From positions 3,724,001 to 3,788,000 of the forward strand of contig NZ_CP050948.1 of the NCBI RefSeq assembly GCF_019443745.1: a DNA stretch of 64,000 bases, given 5' to 3'. Below the pieces are notes generated by a model. It worked only from the letters and a program-made list of their open reading frames with translations. It searched no databases and had not been told where the DNA came from. Source of the stretch: Iamia sp. SCSIO 61187. Its GTDB lineage: Bacteria > Actinomycetota > Acidimicrobiia > Acidimicrobiales > Iamiaceae. The first letter of the stretch is position 1, and every line of letters begins with the position of its first letter. This document shows positions 33,444-41,305 of this stretch, in pieces. Position numbers and translations under genes: made by a program.

Positions 33444-34583
33444 TCACGCCGCGCCCACGATCCGGCCACCCAGTGCGACGAGGTGGGGGCTGGCGGTCCC
33501 GAGCGTGTGCTCGGCCGCCTTGGCGGCCCGGAAGAAGCGGTGGAGGGGGTAGTCGGTGTCGACGCCGATCCCTCCGTGGACGTGCTGGGCCCCGTGGACG
33601 ACGCGCTGGCCGCCCTCGGCGGCCCAGATCTTGGCCACGGCCAGGGCCTCGTCGGCGGGGAGGCCCTCGGCGAGCAGCCAGGCGACGTGGATGCTGGTGA
33701 GGCGGATGGCCTCGGTGTCGATGTAGGCGTCGGCGAGGCGGTGGGCCACGGCCTGGAAGGTGGCGATCTTGGTGCCGAACTGCTCGCGCTCGGAGGTGTA
33801 GGCGGCGGCCAGGCGCAGGGCGGCCTCGCACGTCCCCGCCTGGCGGGCGCAGATGCCGGCGGTGCCGAGGGAAGCGATCGTACGGACGACCGCGGCCCCG
33901 TCGTCGGGAGCGCCGAGGAGCCGACCGGGCGCGTCGCGCAGCACCAGCGTCGAGACGGGCTCGAGGTCGGTGCCGACGTTCCGGGAGGTGCTGACGCCCG
34001 CGCTCGTCGGGTCGATCAGGGCCACGACGACCCGGCCCTCGGCATCGGCGGCGGGCACGAGGACGCGCACGGCGACGCCGGACTCGGCCAGGTGGACGCT
34101 GGGCACGACGTGCTTGGTGCCACTCAGCAAGACGTGGTCGGGCCGCTCGGCGTCCGGGGTCGCCGTCGTCGCCGGCGTGTCCGGCGGCAGGCTCCCACCG
34201 TCCTCCACCAGCGCCGCGGTCAGCACGAGCTCACCCCTGGCCACGGCGGGGAGCACCTTCGCCTTCAGGGCGTCGGACCCGTGCTGGGCGATCGGCAGCG
34301 CACCGAGCATCAGGGTCGACCACAGGGGCACGGGGGCGGCGGTGCGGCCGACCTCCTGGCACAGCAGGGCGGCCTCGAGGACGCCGTAGCCACCGCCCCC
34401 GTCGGCCTCGGGGAGCACGAGGCCCAGCAGGTCCGCCTCGGCGAGGAGGCGCCAGAGCTCGGGGTCGAAGCGGTCGCCGGCCGCCTCGGCGGCGGCGAGG
34501 GCCTCGGGCGAGCAGCGGTCGCCCAGGATGCGGGCGGCGAGCTCGACGATGGCGGTCTGGTCGTCGGTGAGGGTGAAGTCCAC
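33444..34583 (-). CDS. Acyl-CoA dehydrogenase subunit, FadE27/ChsE5-like
   Basis: A 379-residue acyl-CoA dehydrogenase-like subunit. The N-terminus VDFTLTDDQTAIVELAARIL, the SEREQFGTKIATFQAVAHRLADAYID segment and the C-terminal HVHGGIGVDTDYPLHRFFRAAK follow the alpha/beta partner type known in mycobacterial sterol catabolism (FadE27/ChsE5). The GTG at 34583 has AAGGGA eight bases upstream. It is the second of two genes and follows the FadE26-like gene by 11 bp. In the mycobacterial pair neither subunit works alone; active sites lie at the interface. The substrate would be a sterol side-chain acyl-CoA. Confidence 0.88.
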   Translation of the reverse strand: MDFTLTDDQTAIVELAARILGDRCSPEALAAAEAAGDRFDPELWRLLAEADLLGLVLPEADGGGGYGVLEAALLCQEVGRTAAPVPLWSTLMLGALPIAQHGSDALKAKVLPAVARGELVLTAALVEDGGSLPPDTPATTATPDAERPDHVLLSGTKHVVPSVHLAESGVAVRVLVPAADAEGRVVVALIDPTSAGVSTSRNVGTDLEPVSTLVLRDAPGRLLGAPDDGAAVVRTIASLGTAGICARQAGTCEAALRLAAAYTSEREQFGTKIATFQAVAHRLADAYIDTEAIRLTSIHVAWLLAEGLPADEALAVAKIWAAEGGQRVVHGAQHVHGGIGVDTDYPLHRFFRAAKAAEHTLGTASPHLVALGGRIVGAA

Positions 34584-34594
34584 GGGTCGGTCCC

Positions 34595-35776
34595 TTACAT
34601 CCGGGGCATGCGCGGCATCTGCAGGCCGAACATGGCGATGAGGTCGCGCTGGATCTCGTTGGTGCCGCCGCCGAAGGTGAGGATCAGCGTCCCCTGGTAC
34701 GAGCGCTCGAGCCGGCCGGCGAGGAGGGCCTCGGGGCTGTCGGCCCGGAGGGTGCCCCGGGCGCCGAGGATCTCCATCAGCAGGCGGTAGGCCTCGATGA
34801 ACAGCTCGGTGCCGAAGACCTTCGACGAGCTGGCGTCGGCCGGGTTGGGCGACTGGCCGGCGGCGTCGAGGGCGGCGATCTTCCAGTTGATGAGGCGGAG
34901 GAAGTCGAGGCCGGCCCGCACCCGGGCCAGGTTGACCTGCACCCACTCCTGGTCGGCGAGGCGGCGGCCGTCGGGCAGGGTCGTCTCCTTGGCCCAGGCG
35001 ATGGTGTCCTCGTAGATCGACTCGACCATCCCCGGGGGCGACAGCCCGACCCGCTCGTAGTTGAGCTGGTTGGTGATCAGGTGCCAACCCTGGTTGAGCC
35101 CGCCGATGATGGCGTCGTCGCCCACCTTCACGTCGTCGTAGAAGGTGTTGAAGGTGCTGGCGTTCACCATCGTCGAGATCTTCGAGTACGAGTACCCGGG
35201 GTCCGTCGTGGGGACGGCGAACATGGTGATGCCCCGGTGCTTCGGGGCATCGGGGTCGGTGCGGGCGGCCAGCCAGATGTAGTCGGCGTAGCTGGCCAGC
35301 GACGTGTAGATCTTCTGGCCGTTGATGACCCACTGGTCGCCGTCCTTGACCGCCTTGGTGGTCAGGCTGGCCAGGTCGGTGCCGCTGCCGGGCTCGGTGT
35401 AGCCGATCGAGAAGTGGAGCTCGCCGGCGAGGATCTTGGGCAGGAAGAACGCCTTCTGCTCCTCGGTGCCGAACTCCATGATCGTCGGGCCGACGGTGTT
35501 GACGCTGAGGAACGGCACCGGTGCCCCCGAGCGCCAGGCCTCGTTCATGAAGATGAACTGCTCGACCGGCCCGAAGCCCCGACCCCCGAACTCGGTGGGC
35601 CAGCCCACGCCGAGCCAGCCGTCGGCGCCCATCTGCCGCACCGCGGCCAGGCAGGCCGGGTCGCCGGTCTCGCCCGCCGTCGCCGCCGCCGCCACCTCGG
35701 GCGTCATGATCGCCGCGAAGTAGGCACGGAGCTCCTTCTGGAGCGCGGTCTGCTCGGGCGTGTAGGCGAGGTGCAC
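34595..35776 (-). CDS. Acyl-CoA dehydrogenase subunit, FadE26/ChsE4-like
   Basis: A 393-residue FAD-binding acyl-CoA dehydrogenase. The N-terminus LAYTPEQTALQKELRAYFAAIMTPE, the segment GDLHFSIGY-type HFSIGYTEPGSGTDLASL, INGQKIYTSLASYADY and the C-terminal LTFGGGTNEIQRDLIAMFGL closely match FadE26 (ChsE4), which pairs with FadE27/ChsE5 to dehydrogenate C5-side-chain sterol-CoA. The GTG at 35776 has GGAGAGGA six bases upstream. It is the first gene of the pair, and a KstR-type operator lies 24 bp before the start. Co-expression with the partner 11 bp downstream is expected. Confidence 0.9.
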   Translation of the reverse strand: MHLAYTPEQTALQKELRAYFAAIMTPEVAAAATAGETGDPACLAAVRQMGADGWLGVGWPTEFGGRGFGPVEQFIFMNEAWRSGAPVPFLSVNTVGPTIMEFGTEEQKAFFLPKILAGELHFSIGYTEPGSGTDLASLTTKAVKDGDQWVINGQKIYTSLASYADYIWLAARTDPDAPKHRGITMFAVPTTDPGYSYSKISTMVNASTFNTFYDDVKVGDDAIIGGLNQGWHLITNQLNYERVGLSPPGMVESIYEDTIAWAKETTLPDGRRLADQEWVQVNLARVRAGLDFLRLINWKIAALDAAGQSPNPADASSSKVFGTELFIEAYRLLMEILGARGTLRADSPEALLAGRLERSYQGTLILTFGGGTNEIQRDLIAMFGLQMPRMPRM

Positions 35777-35799
35777 GGCCGTCCTCTCCGGGTCGGGAC

Positions 35800-35813
35800 T
35801 AGAACACGTTCTA
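35800..35813. promoter_or_regulatory. KstR-type operator, copy 7
   Basis: TAGAACACGTTCTA, symmetrical out to ACTAGAAC and GTTCTAGT. It stands 24 bp upstream of the FadE26-like GTG. The region 35816-35979 up to the HNH gene contains no further clear element. Confidence 0.87.
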
Positions 35814-35979
35814 GTTCACCGACGTGTCGCCTGCCACCTGCCCCCGCACCCGACATCTCCCGTGGGGACCTGGCGCACGTCCCCGCACGGGCGCTCGGGA
35901 CCCCCGGGGAGGCGACGCAAACCCTTGATCTTCCCAGGTCTCGCGTTTCACTCCAGCCGGTTCGGGGTACCCCGTACAC

Positions 35980-37422
35980 ATGTTCCCCCTGTGTGACGAG
36001 GTCCCGAAGGAGCAGCCACCGCTGCCTCCTCTCGACGCCTCTGCGGTGCTGGGGGTGGTGGCCGGGGACCTTGATGACGCGGCCCTGGCCGAGCGCCTCA
36101 CGGAGCTCCACCGACTGCGGAACCAGCTCGACGCCGCCCTGGCCGAGACCTCCAGGGTGTTCGACGCTCGGGCCGGGTGGGCGCGGGACGGCGCCCGCAA
36201 CGGTCCGACCTGGGTGACCGCCCGCACGGGCACCAGCCACGGCCGGGCCAAGGGCGACATCGTCCACGGCCGGGCCCTGTGCGAGATGCCGGTGGTCGCC
36301 GCCGCCCACGCCGAGGGCCGTCTCTCCCGCGAGCAGGTCGACGCCCTGGTCCGAGCCCGTACGGGGCTGGAGCCCATGTTCGCGTCGGTCGAAGCGATCC
36401 TGGCCGACGAGGTCGCCCGCACCACCCTCGCCGGCGGCCAGCGGTTCCTGCGCCGCTGGGTCGCCGAGGTCCGCGACCGGCTGGGCCTCGACGACGGCGA
36501 CGGCTCCGCCCCCACCGACCCCTCCGGTGTCCACCTCTCGCCGACGTTCGAGGGCCGCTGGCGCCTCGACGGCAACCTCACGACCGAGCAGGGCGAGATC
36601 TTGGCCGGCGCCATCGAGGGCCAGGTCGACGACATGTTCCGCACCGGCACCTTCACCGGCGACGACGGCCTCTCCCCTGCCGAGCGCCGGGCCATCGCCC
36701 TGGTCGAGCTGGTCACCCGAGGCACGCGCAGCACCGGGGACGACGGTTGCGCTCGCCCCCTCGTCCTCGGCGTGCTCGACCTGCGCCCCGATCCGGATCG
36801 ACCCGCCGAGCTCGACCCGACCCTGTCGAGCCTGCCCATCGGCCTCGCCGGCCGTCCTCCCGGGGTGACCGTGGGGATGGCCGAGGCAGAGTGGGCCGGG
36901 GTGATCCCCCGGGAGACCGTCGAGCGGTGGCTGTGCGAGGGCACCTTCCAGGCCGTGGTCATCGGCCCCGACGGCGAGCTGAACATGGGCCGCAAGGTGC
37001 GCACCGCCACCCGGGCCCAGCGCCGCGCCCTCCGGCTGCGCGACGGCCACTGCGTGTTCCCCGGCTGCTCGGCCGGACCGCACCAGTGCCAGGCCTACCA
37101 CATCATCTGGTGGGAGCACGACGGCCCGACCGATCTCGACAACCTGGTCCTGCTCTGTCGGTACCACCACCAGGCGGTGCACGACCGGGGCTTCACCATC
37201 ACCCGCGACGACGGCATCGTCGAGGTCCGCCGCCCCGATGGCAGCCCGGTCACCTCGGTCCGATGTCCCCGGGCCGACGCCCGACGGGGCCGGCCCCCAC
37301 CCCGGGCCCGCGAACCCATCGACCAGCCCGATCCCACCGAGGTGATGGAGACCCGCGCCATCCGCCGCCGGGTCGACGCCCTGATCGCCGAGGTCCAGGG
37401 GCCCAGCCCCGCTCGTCCCTGA
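35980..37422 (+). CDS. DUF222/HNH endonuclease (13E12 family)
   Basis: A 480-residue protein of the 13E12 repeat family. The N-terminal DUF222 region runs to about 330; the HNH core near 350-395 contains RLRDGHCVFPGCSAG, followed by the AYHIIWWEHDGPTDLDNLVLLCRYHHQAVHD segment with the second Cys and the His pair. These proteins are multicopy in actinobacterial genomes and their role is unsettled, with mobile, intron-like and DNA-processing roles proposed. It lies in a long intergenic space (203 bp upstream) and is convergent with the alpha/beta hydrolase. It is distinct from the second HNH protein at 56066. Confidence 0.9.
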   Translation: MFPLCDEVPKEQPPLPPLDASAVLGVVAGDLDDAALAERLTELHRLRNQLDAALAETSRVFDARAGWARDGARNGPTWVTARTGTSHGRAKGDIVHGRALCEMPVVAAAHAEGRLSREQVDALVRARTGLEPMFASVEAILADEVARTTLAGGQRFLRRWVAEVRDRLGLDDGDGSAPTDPSGVHLSPTFEGRWRLDGNLTTEQGEILAGAIEGQVDDMFRTGTFTGDDGLSPAERRAIALVELVTRGTRSTGDDGCARPLVLGVLDLRPDPDRPAELDPTLSSLPIGLAGRPPGVTVGMAEAEWAGVIPRETVERWLCEGTFQAVVIGPDGELNMGRKVRTATRAQRRALRLRDGHCVFPGCSAGPHQCQAYHIIWWEHDGPTDLDNLVLLCRYHHQAVHDRGFTITRDDGIVEVRRPDGSPVTSVRCPRADARRGRPPPRAREPIDQPDPTEVMETRAIRRRVDALIAEVQGPSPARP

Positions 37423-37458
37423 ATCGAACGAGGGGGCGCCGGACCCCGGCGCACTTCG

Positions 37459-38385
37459 TCAGGGGAGGCGGGAGACGGTGTCGTCGACGGCGCGCCGGAG
37501 GGCGCCGCCGAAGAGCGGTCGGGCGCAGACGACGTGGCCGTCGCGCACCTTGTGCATGGTGGCGGTCGGGATCTTGAGGGCGAGGCGCGCCTGGTCGATC
37601 GGCGCCACCGCCTTGTCCTCGGTGGTGACGAGGACCGTGGTCGGCACGTCGATGTCGCCGATCCACCGCGACGAGTCGTAGGTGCCGATGGACGCAGCCG
37701 CCTCGGCGACCAGGCGCCAGTCGTGACGGCGCATCTCGGCCCGGGCCCACCGGCGGAAGCTGTCCGGCCGACCCCGGTCGCCGGCGGGCATCTGGCGCTG
37801 GACCCAGCCGACCGGGAGGCGGGTGACGACGTCGCCCAGCCGGGTGGTCCCGGCCACGGCCCCCATCGCCGTGACGAAGACCAGCTGCTCGCGCCGACCG
37901 GGCAGGAACCGGTCGCTCGTGGCGCACATGACCAGGCCGGCGACGTGGTCGCGGTGGCGCTTCCAGAGGAGCTGGGCGATCGGTCCGCCCATCGAGTAGC
38001 CGACGACGATCGCCGGGTCGACGCCCTCGACCTCCATCAGGGCGGCGACGTCGTCGGCGCAGTCGGCGAGGGTGAAGCGCTTGCGGGTGCGCAGGCCGCG
38101 GGCGTGGCCCCGGTGGTCGATGGCGAGGACCCGGTAGCGCCGGCCCAGGGCTCCGAAGGTCTGGAACCAGTTGAGCCCGCCCGACGCCGTGAGCCCGTGC
38201 AGCAGCACGACGGTGCGCGCTCCCGGCGGCCCCGGCACCTCGCGGACGAACGTCGTGCCCCGCCCCGGCAGCTCGATGCGCCGCCCCAGCGGCAGGTCGG
38301 GCAGCAGCAGGGCGGCCTCGGCCTCCGCCTCGGCGGCGTCGGCCTCCGTCTCGGTCTCGGTCCCGGGCTCGGAGATCACCGCCAT
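37459..38385 (-). CDS. Alpha/beta hydrolase
   Basis: A 308-residue cytoplasmic alpha/beta hydrolase. It has the oxyanion-region motif VVLLHGLTASGGLNWF (about 59-74), the nucleophile elbow VGYSMGG (Ser about 130), the acid in LVTTEDKAV and the catalytic His in DGHVV near the end. The N-terminal 35 residues are Glu/Ala-rich. No signal peptide was seen. It is preceded by a CTGAC-N5-GTCAG palindrome at 38403, also found upstream of the Liv operon and the CoA-transferase, suggesting shared control; it may be an ester or ring-cleavage hydrolase, unproven. Confidence 0.88.
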   Translation of the reverse strand: MAVISEPGTETETEADAAEAEAEAALLLPDLPLGRRIELPGRGTTFVREVPGPPGARTVVLLHGLTASGGLNWFQTFGALGRRYRVLAIDHRGHARGLRTRKRFTLADCADDVAALMEVEGVDPAIVVGYSMGGPIAQLLWKRHRDHVAGLVMCATSDRFLPGRREQLVFVTAMGAVAGTTRLGDVVTRLPVGWVQRQMPAGDRGRPDSFRRWARAEMRRHDWRLVAEAAASIGTYDSSRWIGDIDVPTTVLVTTEDKAVAPIDQARLALKIPTATMHKVRDGHVVCARPLFGGALRRAVDDTVSRLP

Positions 38386-38402
38386 CGGCCCAGCCTAGGG
38401 AC

Positions 38403-38421
38403 ACCTGACACCCCGTCAGGT
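38403..38421. promoter_or_regulatory. CTGAC-N5-GTCAG operator-like palindrome upstream of alpha/beta hydrolase
   Basis: ACCTGAC and GTCAGGT, 7-bp arms with spacer ACCCC, 18 bp upstream of the hydrolase ATG at 38385. It is the same core and spacing as at 33397 and 42533, though with a different spacer. Confidence 0.5.
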
Positions 38422-38458
38422 CATCGTCCCCGCCCGTCCCGCCCACCCCGCCCCTCCC

Positions 38459-38508
38459 GAACTCGGTGGCAGATGTCGGATCTCCGTCCCACATCTGCCA
38501 CCGAGTTC
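38459..38508. repeat. 50-bp hairpin repeat A (left of DUF559 gene)
   Basis: 22-bp stem with one mismatch and a 6-base loop; the outer 18 bp (GAACTCGGTGGCAGATGT and its complement) pair perfectly. It lies in the divergent region between the hydrolase and the DUF559 gene, where a terminator would not be expected. It is 92 per cent identical to repeat B. Confidence 0.85.
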
Positions 38509-38563
38509 AGGGGTGGGGGGAGCGTCCGGCTTCGCTGTCGCACCCCAGCGGTACAAGAGGGCC

Positions 38564-39499
38564 ATGGATCGTGACACGCGACGCCGCCTCCTCCAGATGA
38601 GCGAGCAGAACCACGGGCTCCTGGGCCGCCGCGAGGCGCTGGCGGCCGGGGTGTCGGCCGAGGCGTGGCGCAACCTCACCAACCGGGGCGACTGGGTCGC
38701 CCTGTCGCCCCGTGTGGTCCGACGCTCCGGGGCGCCGCGGACCCCGATCCAACGAGCGCTCGCCGGGGTCCTCGACGTCGGCCCCCCTGCGTTCGTGACG
38801 GAGACCTCGTCGGCCGCCATGTGGGGCGTCCCCGGCCACCGGATCGAACCGGTGCGCGTGATGGTCCTCCGCGGCGTCAACGAGACCGCGACGGACCTGG
38901 CGATCATCCATCGACCCACCCACCTCCCCGACCCGTTCGCGGCGGTCATCGATGGGGTGCCGGTGGTGCGACCGTCGCTGATGGTCCTGCAGCTCGCGGC
39001 CCGGATGCCCCCCGAGCGACTCAAGGCCGTCGTCGACCGGCTCTGGTCCCGGCGCCTCCTCTCCGGACCATCGCTGCGACGAGAGCTGGAGCCCGTCCTC
39101 GGCCGGGGTCGAGCCGGGTCGGCCGCCATCCGTCAGCTGCTCGCCAGCTTCCCCGAGGGCTACGTGCCCCCGGCCAGCGGGCTCGAGTCCCGGTTCGCGT
39201 CCCTCGTCGCCCACGCCGACCTGGGCCGCTTCCGGCGCCAGGTCGATCTCGGCGACGACGAGTCCTGGTCCGGCCGCGTCGACTTCGTCGCCGAGGCGTG
39301 GCCGCTGGTCGTCGAGGTGCAGAGCGAGCTGTACCACGCCTCCCTGACGGACCAGGATGCCGACGATCGGCGCCGCCGACGCCTGCGGGCCGCCGGGTTC
39401 ACCGTCGTCGAGGTGTGGGATACCGAGGTCTGGCACCGCCCCGCCGCCGTCGTCGAGCGGGTGCGTCGGGCCCTCTGGCAGCTGCGGGCTGCGGCCTGA
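38564..39499 (+). CDS. DUF559/Vsr-type nuclease with AbiEi-like N-terminus
   Basis: A 311-residue protein. The N-terminal part (about 1-60) resembles the winged-helix antitoxin-like region of AbiEi proteins (LLGRREALAAGVSAEAWRNLTNRGDWVALSPRVVR). The C-terminal part (about 205-300) is DUF559/very-short-patch-repair-like, with ESRF, RVDFVAEAWPLVVEVQSE (Asp and Glu of a PD-(D/E)XK core) and DDRRRRRLRAAGFTVVEVWDTEVW. The ATG at 38564 has AAGAGGG six bases upstream; a GTG at 38513 lies in the hairpin repeat and is less likely. Such genes are often multicopy in Actinobacteria. The flanking repeats make it the likely cargo or driver of a small mobile unit. Confidence 0.85.
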   Translation: MDRDTRRRLLQMSEQNHGLLGRREALAAGVSAEAWRNLTNRGDWVALSPRVVRRSGAPRTPIQRALAGVLDVGPPAFVTETSSAAMWGVPGHRIEPVRVMVLRGVNETATDLAIIHRPTHLPDPFAAVIDGVPVVRPSLMVLQLAARMPPERLKAVVDRLWSRRLLSGPSLRRELEPVLGRGRAGSAAIRQLLASFPEGYVPPASGLESRFASLVAHADLGRFRRQVDLGDDESWSGRVDFVAEAWPLVVEVQSELYHASLTDQDADDRRRRRLRAAGFTVVEVWDTEVWHRPAAVVERVRRALWQLRAAA

Positions 39500-39512
39500 G
39501 CTCCACCCCGTC

Positions 39513-39562
39513 GAACTCAGTGGCAGATGTGGGATCGCCGTCCCACATCTGCCACCGAGCTC
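39513..39562. repeat. 50-bp hairpin repeat B (right of DUF559 gene)
   Basis: 22-bp stem with two mismatches and a 6-base loop (TCGCCG). It matches repeat A at 46 of 50 positions and begins 13 bp after the DUF559 stop. It also lies 27 bp from the convergent acyl-CoA synthetase stop. Confidence 0.85.
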
Positions 39563-39589
39563 GGCTGCGGGGCGGGTGGGGTGGGCCGG

Positions 39590-41254
39590 TCAGGGGGTGG
39601 GGGCCACGGCGGTGCGGGCGGCGCTGGCCGCCCAGCGGTAGTCGGCCTTGCCGGCCGGGGTGCGCTGGACCCGGTCGACGACGACGAGGTGCTTGGGCAG
39701 CTTGTAGCCGGCCAGGTGGGTCCGGGCGTGGTCGCGGAGATCGTCGAGGGTCGGCGGCTCGACGCCCTCGGCGGGCTGGACCACGGCGGTCACCGCGCTC
39801 CCCCAGCGCTCGTCGTCGACGCCCACCACGAGCACGTCGGCCACCGCCGGGTGGCCGTGGAGCACGCCCTCGACCTCCTCCGGGTAGACCTTCTCGCCCC
39901 CGGTGTTGATGCACTGGGAGCCCCGGCCGAGCAGGCGGACGGTGCCGTCGGCGTCGACGGTGCACATGTCGCCCGACAGGACCCAGCGCACGCCGTCGAC
40001 CTCGACGAAGGTCTCGGCCGTCTTGGCCGGGTCCCCGTCGTAGCCGATCGGGATGCGGCCCGAGGTCGCCAGCCGACCCACCTCGCCCGAGCCCGGCTCG
40101 ACCGGCTGGAGCGACGCGTCGAGCACGGTCGTCGTGGGCCCCACCGTGAACGAGGCCACGCCGCCGGCCGACGCCGCCCCCGACTCGCCCTCGCCCGGCT
40201 GGGTGCGGGCCGCGCCCTGCACGCCGGACTCCGACGAGCCCATGCCGTCGGTGATGACGCAGCCGGGGAAGGCGGCGACGAGCCGGGCGCGGACCGACGA
40301 CGACAGCGGGGCGGCGCCGTTGCCGATGGCGTAGAGCGAGGACACGTCCCAGCGGTCGGGGTGGGCGTCGCGGGCGTCGAGCAGCGGCTTGGCCACGGCG
40401 TCGCCGACGACGGTGAGGACGTTGACCCCCTCGCGGGCCACGAGGTCCCACGCCGCCTCGGCGTCGAAGCTGCCGGGGACGAGGACGACGGTGCCCCCGC
40501 CGAAGAACCACATGAACGACGTCCACTGCGCCGCCGCGTGCATCAGCGGGGCGATGGGCATGTAGACGAGCTTCTCGACGAAGCGGTCGCCCATCTCGGC
40601 CAGGTCGGTGATCGGGCCCGACAGGCGCATCGGGTCGCCGCCGCCGAGGCAGGCGTAGAACGCATCCTCGTGCCGCCACAGCACGCCCTTGGGCAGCCCC
40701 GTGGTGCCGCCGGTGAACATCAGGTAGTGGTCGTCGCCCGAGCGGCCCTCGGTGACGACCGGCCCGTCGGGGGCGGCGTCCAGGGCGTCGGCGTAGGGCA
40801 CCGCCCCGGCGACGTCGGCCTCGGCCGGCGGCGAGCCGTCGATGTCGTCGACCGCGAGCACCGCCCTCATCGAGCCGACCACGTCGGGCACGCCGGCGAC
40901 GGCGTCGGCCAGCGAGCGGTGGTAGACGAGGGCGGCGGCGCGCGACGTCTCCAGCACGTACCGCAGCTCGCCGGCGACGTACCGGAAGTTGACGTTCACC
41001 GGGATCGCCCGCAGCTTGAAGGCGGCGATCATCACCTCGAGGTACTCGGGTGCGTTGCGGAGGTCGATCGCCACCCGGTCCCCGGGCCCGATGCCGGCGG
41101 CGCGGAGGTGGTGGGCGATGCGGTCCGCCCGGGCGTCGAGCTCGCCGTAGGTGCGCCGTTCCGGGCCGACCACGAGGGCGAGCCGGTCGGGCCCGCGGGC
41201 CGCGGCCCACTCCCAGATGTCGGCCAGGTTGAACGAAGCGGGTGCGTCAGCCAT
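39590..41254 (-). CDS. Acyl-CoA synthetase, FadD19-like paralogue
   Basis: A 554-residue ANL ligase, the same length as the protein at 22909. The P-loop is FTGGTTGLPKGVLWRHEDAF (about 181-200). It also has GMGSSESG, NTGGEKVYPEEVEGVLHGHPAV and the catalytic Lys in TPAGKADYRWA. The WRHED block puts it in the FadD19-like sterol/branched acid group, but its sequence is clearly divergent from the paralogue. I chose the ATG at 41254 (MADAPASFNLADIW) by comparison with the other gene; a GTG at 41278 is possible. No KstR-type operator precedes it, but it follows the LLM gene (51-bp gap) that has one, so it may be co-transcribed with it. Confidence 0.88.
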   Translation of the reverse strand: MADAPASFNLADIWEWAAARGPDRLALVVGPERRTYGELDARADRIAHHLRAAGIGPGDRVAIDLRNAPEYLEVMIAAFKLRAIPVNVNFRYVAGELRYVLETSRAAALVYHRSLADAVAGVPDVVGSMRAVLAVDDIDGSPPAEADVAGAVPYADALDAAPDGPVVTEGRSGDDHYLMFTGGTTGLPKGVLWRHEDAFYACLGGGDPMRLSGPITDLAEMGDRFVEKLVYMPIAPLMHAAAQWTSFMWFFGGGTVVLVPGSFDAEAAWDLVAREGVNVLTVVGDAVAKPLLDARDAHPDRWDVSSLYAIGNGAAPLSSSVRARLVAAFPGCVITDGMGSSESGVQGAARTQPGEGESGAASAGGVASFTVGPTTTVLDASLQPVEPGSGEVGRLATSGRIPIGYDGDPAKTAETFVEVDGVRWVLSGDMCTVDADGTVRLLGRGSQCINTGGEKVYPEEVEGVLHGHPAVADVLVVGVDDERWGSAVTAVVQPAEGVEPPTLDDLRDHARTHLAGYKLPKHLVVVDRVQRTPAGKADYRWAASAARTAVAPTP

Positions 41255-41305
41255 CGGGGCGGCAGTGAAGCAGGTCACGGGCCGGTGCGTGTGACGGCGA
41301 GCACG

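Larger units (their letters stand above)
38441..39586. mobile_element. Candidate hairpin-bounded cassette carrying a DUF559 nuclease gene
   Basis: About 1.15 kb containing one gene (38564-39499) flanked by two 50-bp imperfect hairpin repeats (38459-38508 and 39513-39562) that differ at four positions. The outer flanks are also similar in inverted orientation (GCCCACCCC-rich on the left; its complement on the right), so the unit has terminal-inverted-repeat-like ends. No obvious target duplication was seen. The right end abuts the stop of the acyl-CoA synthetase. A transposition role is inference; no transposase is present. Confidence 0.5.
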
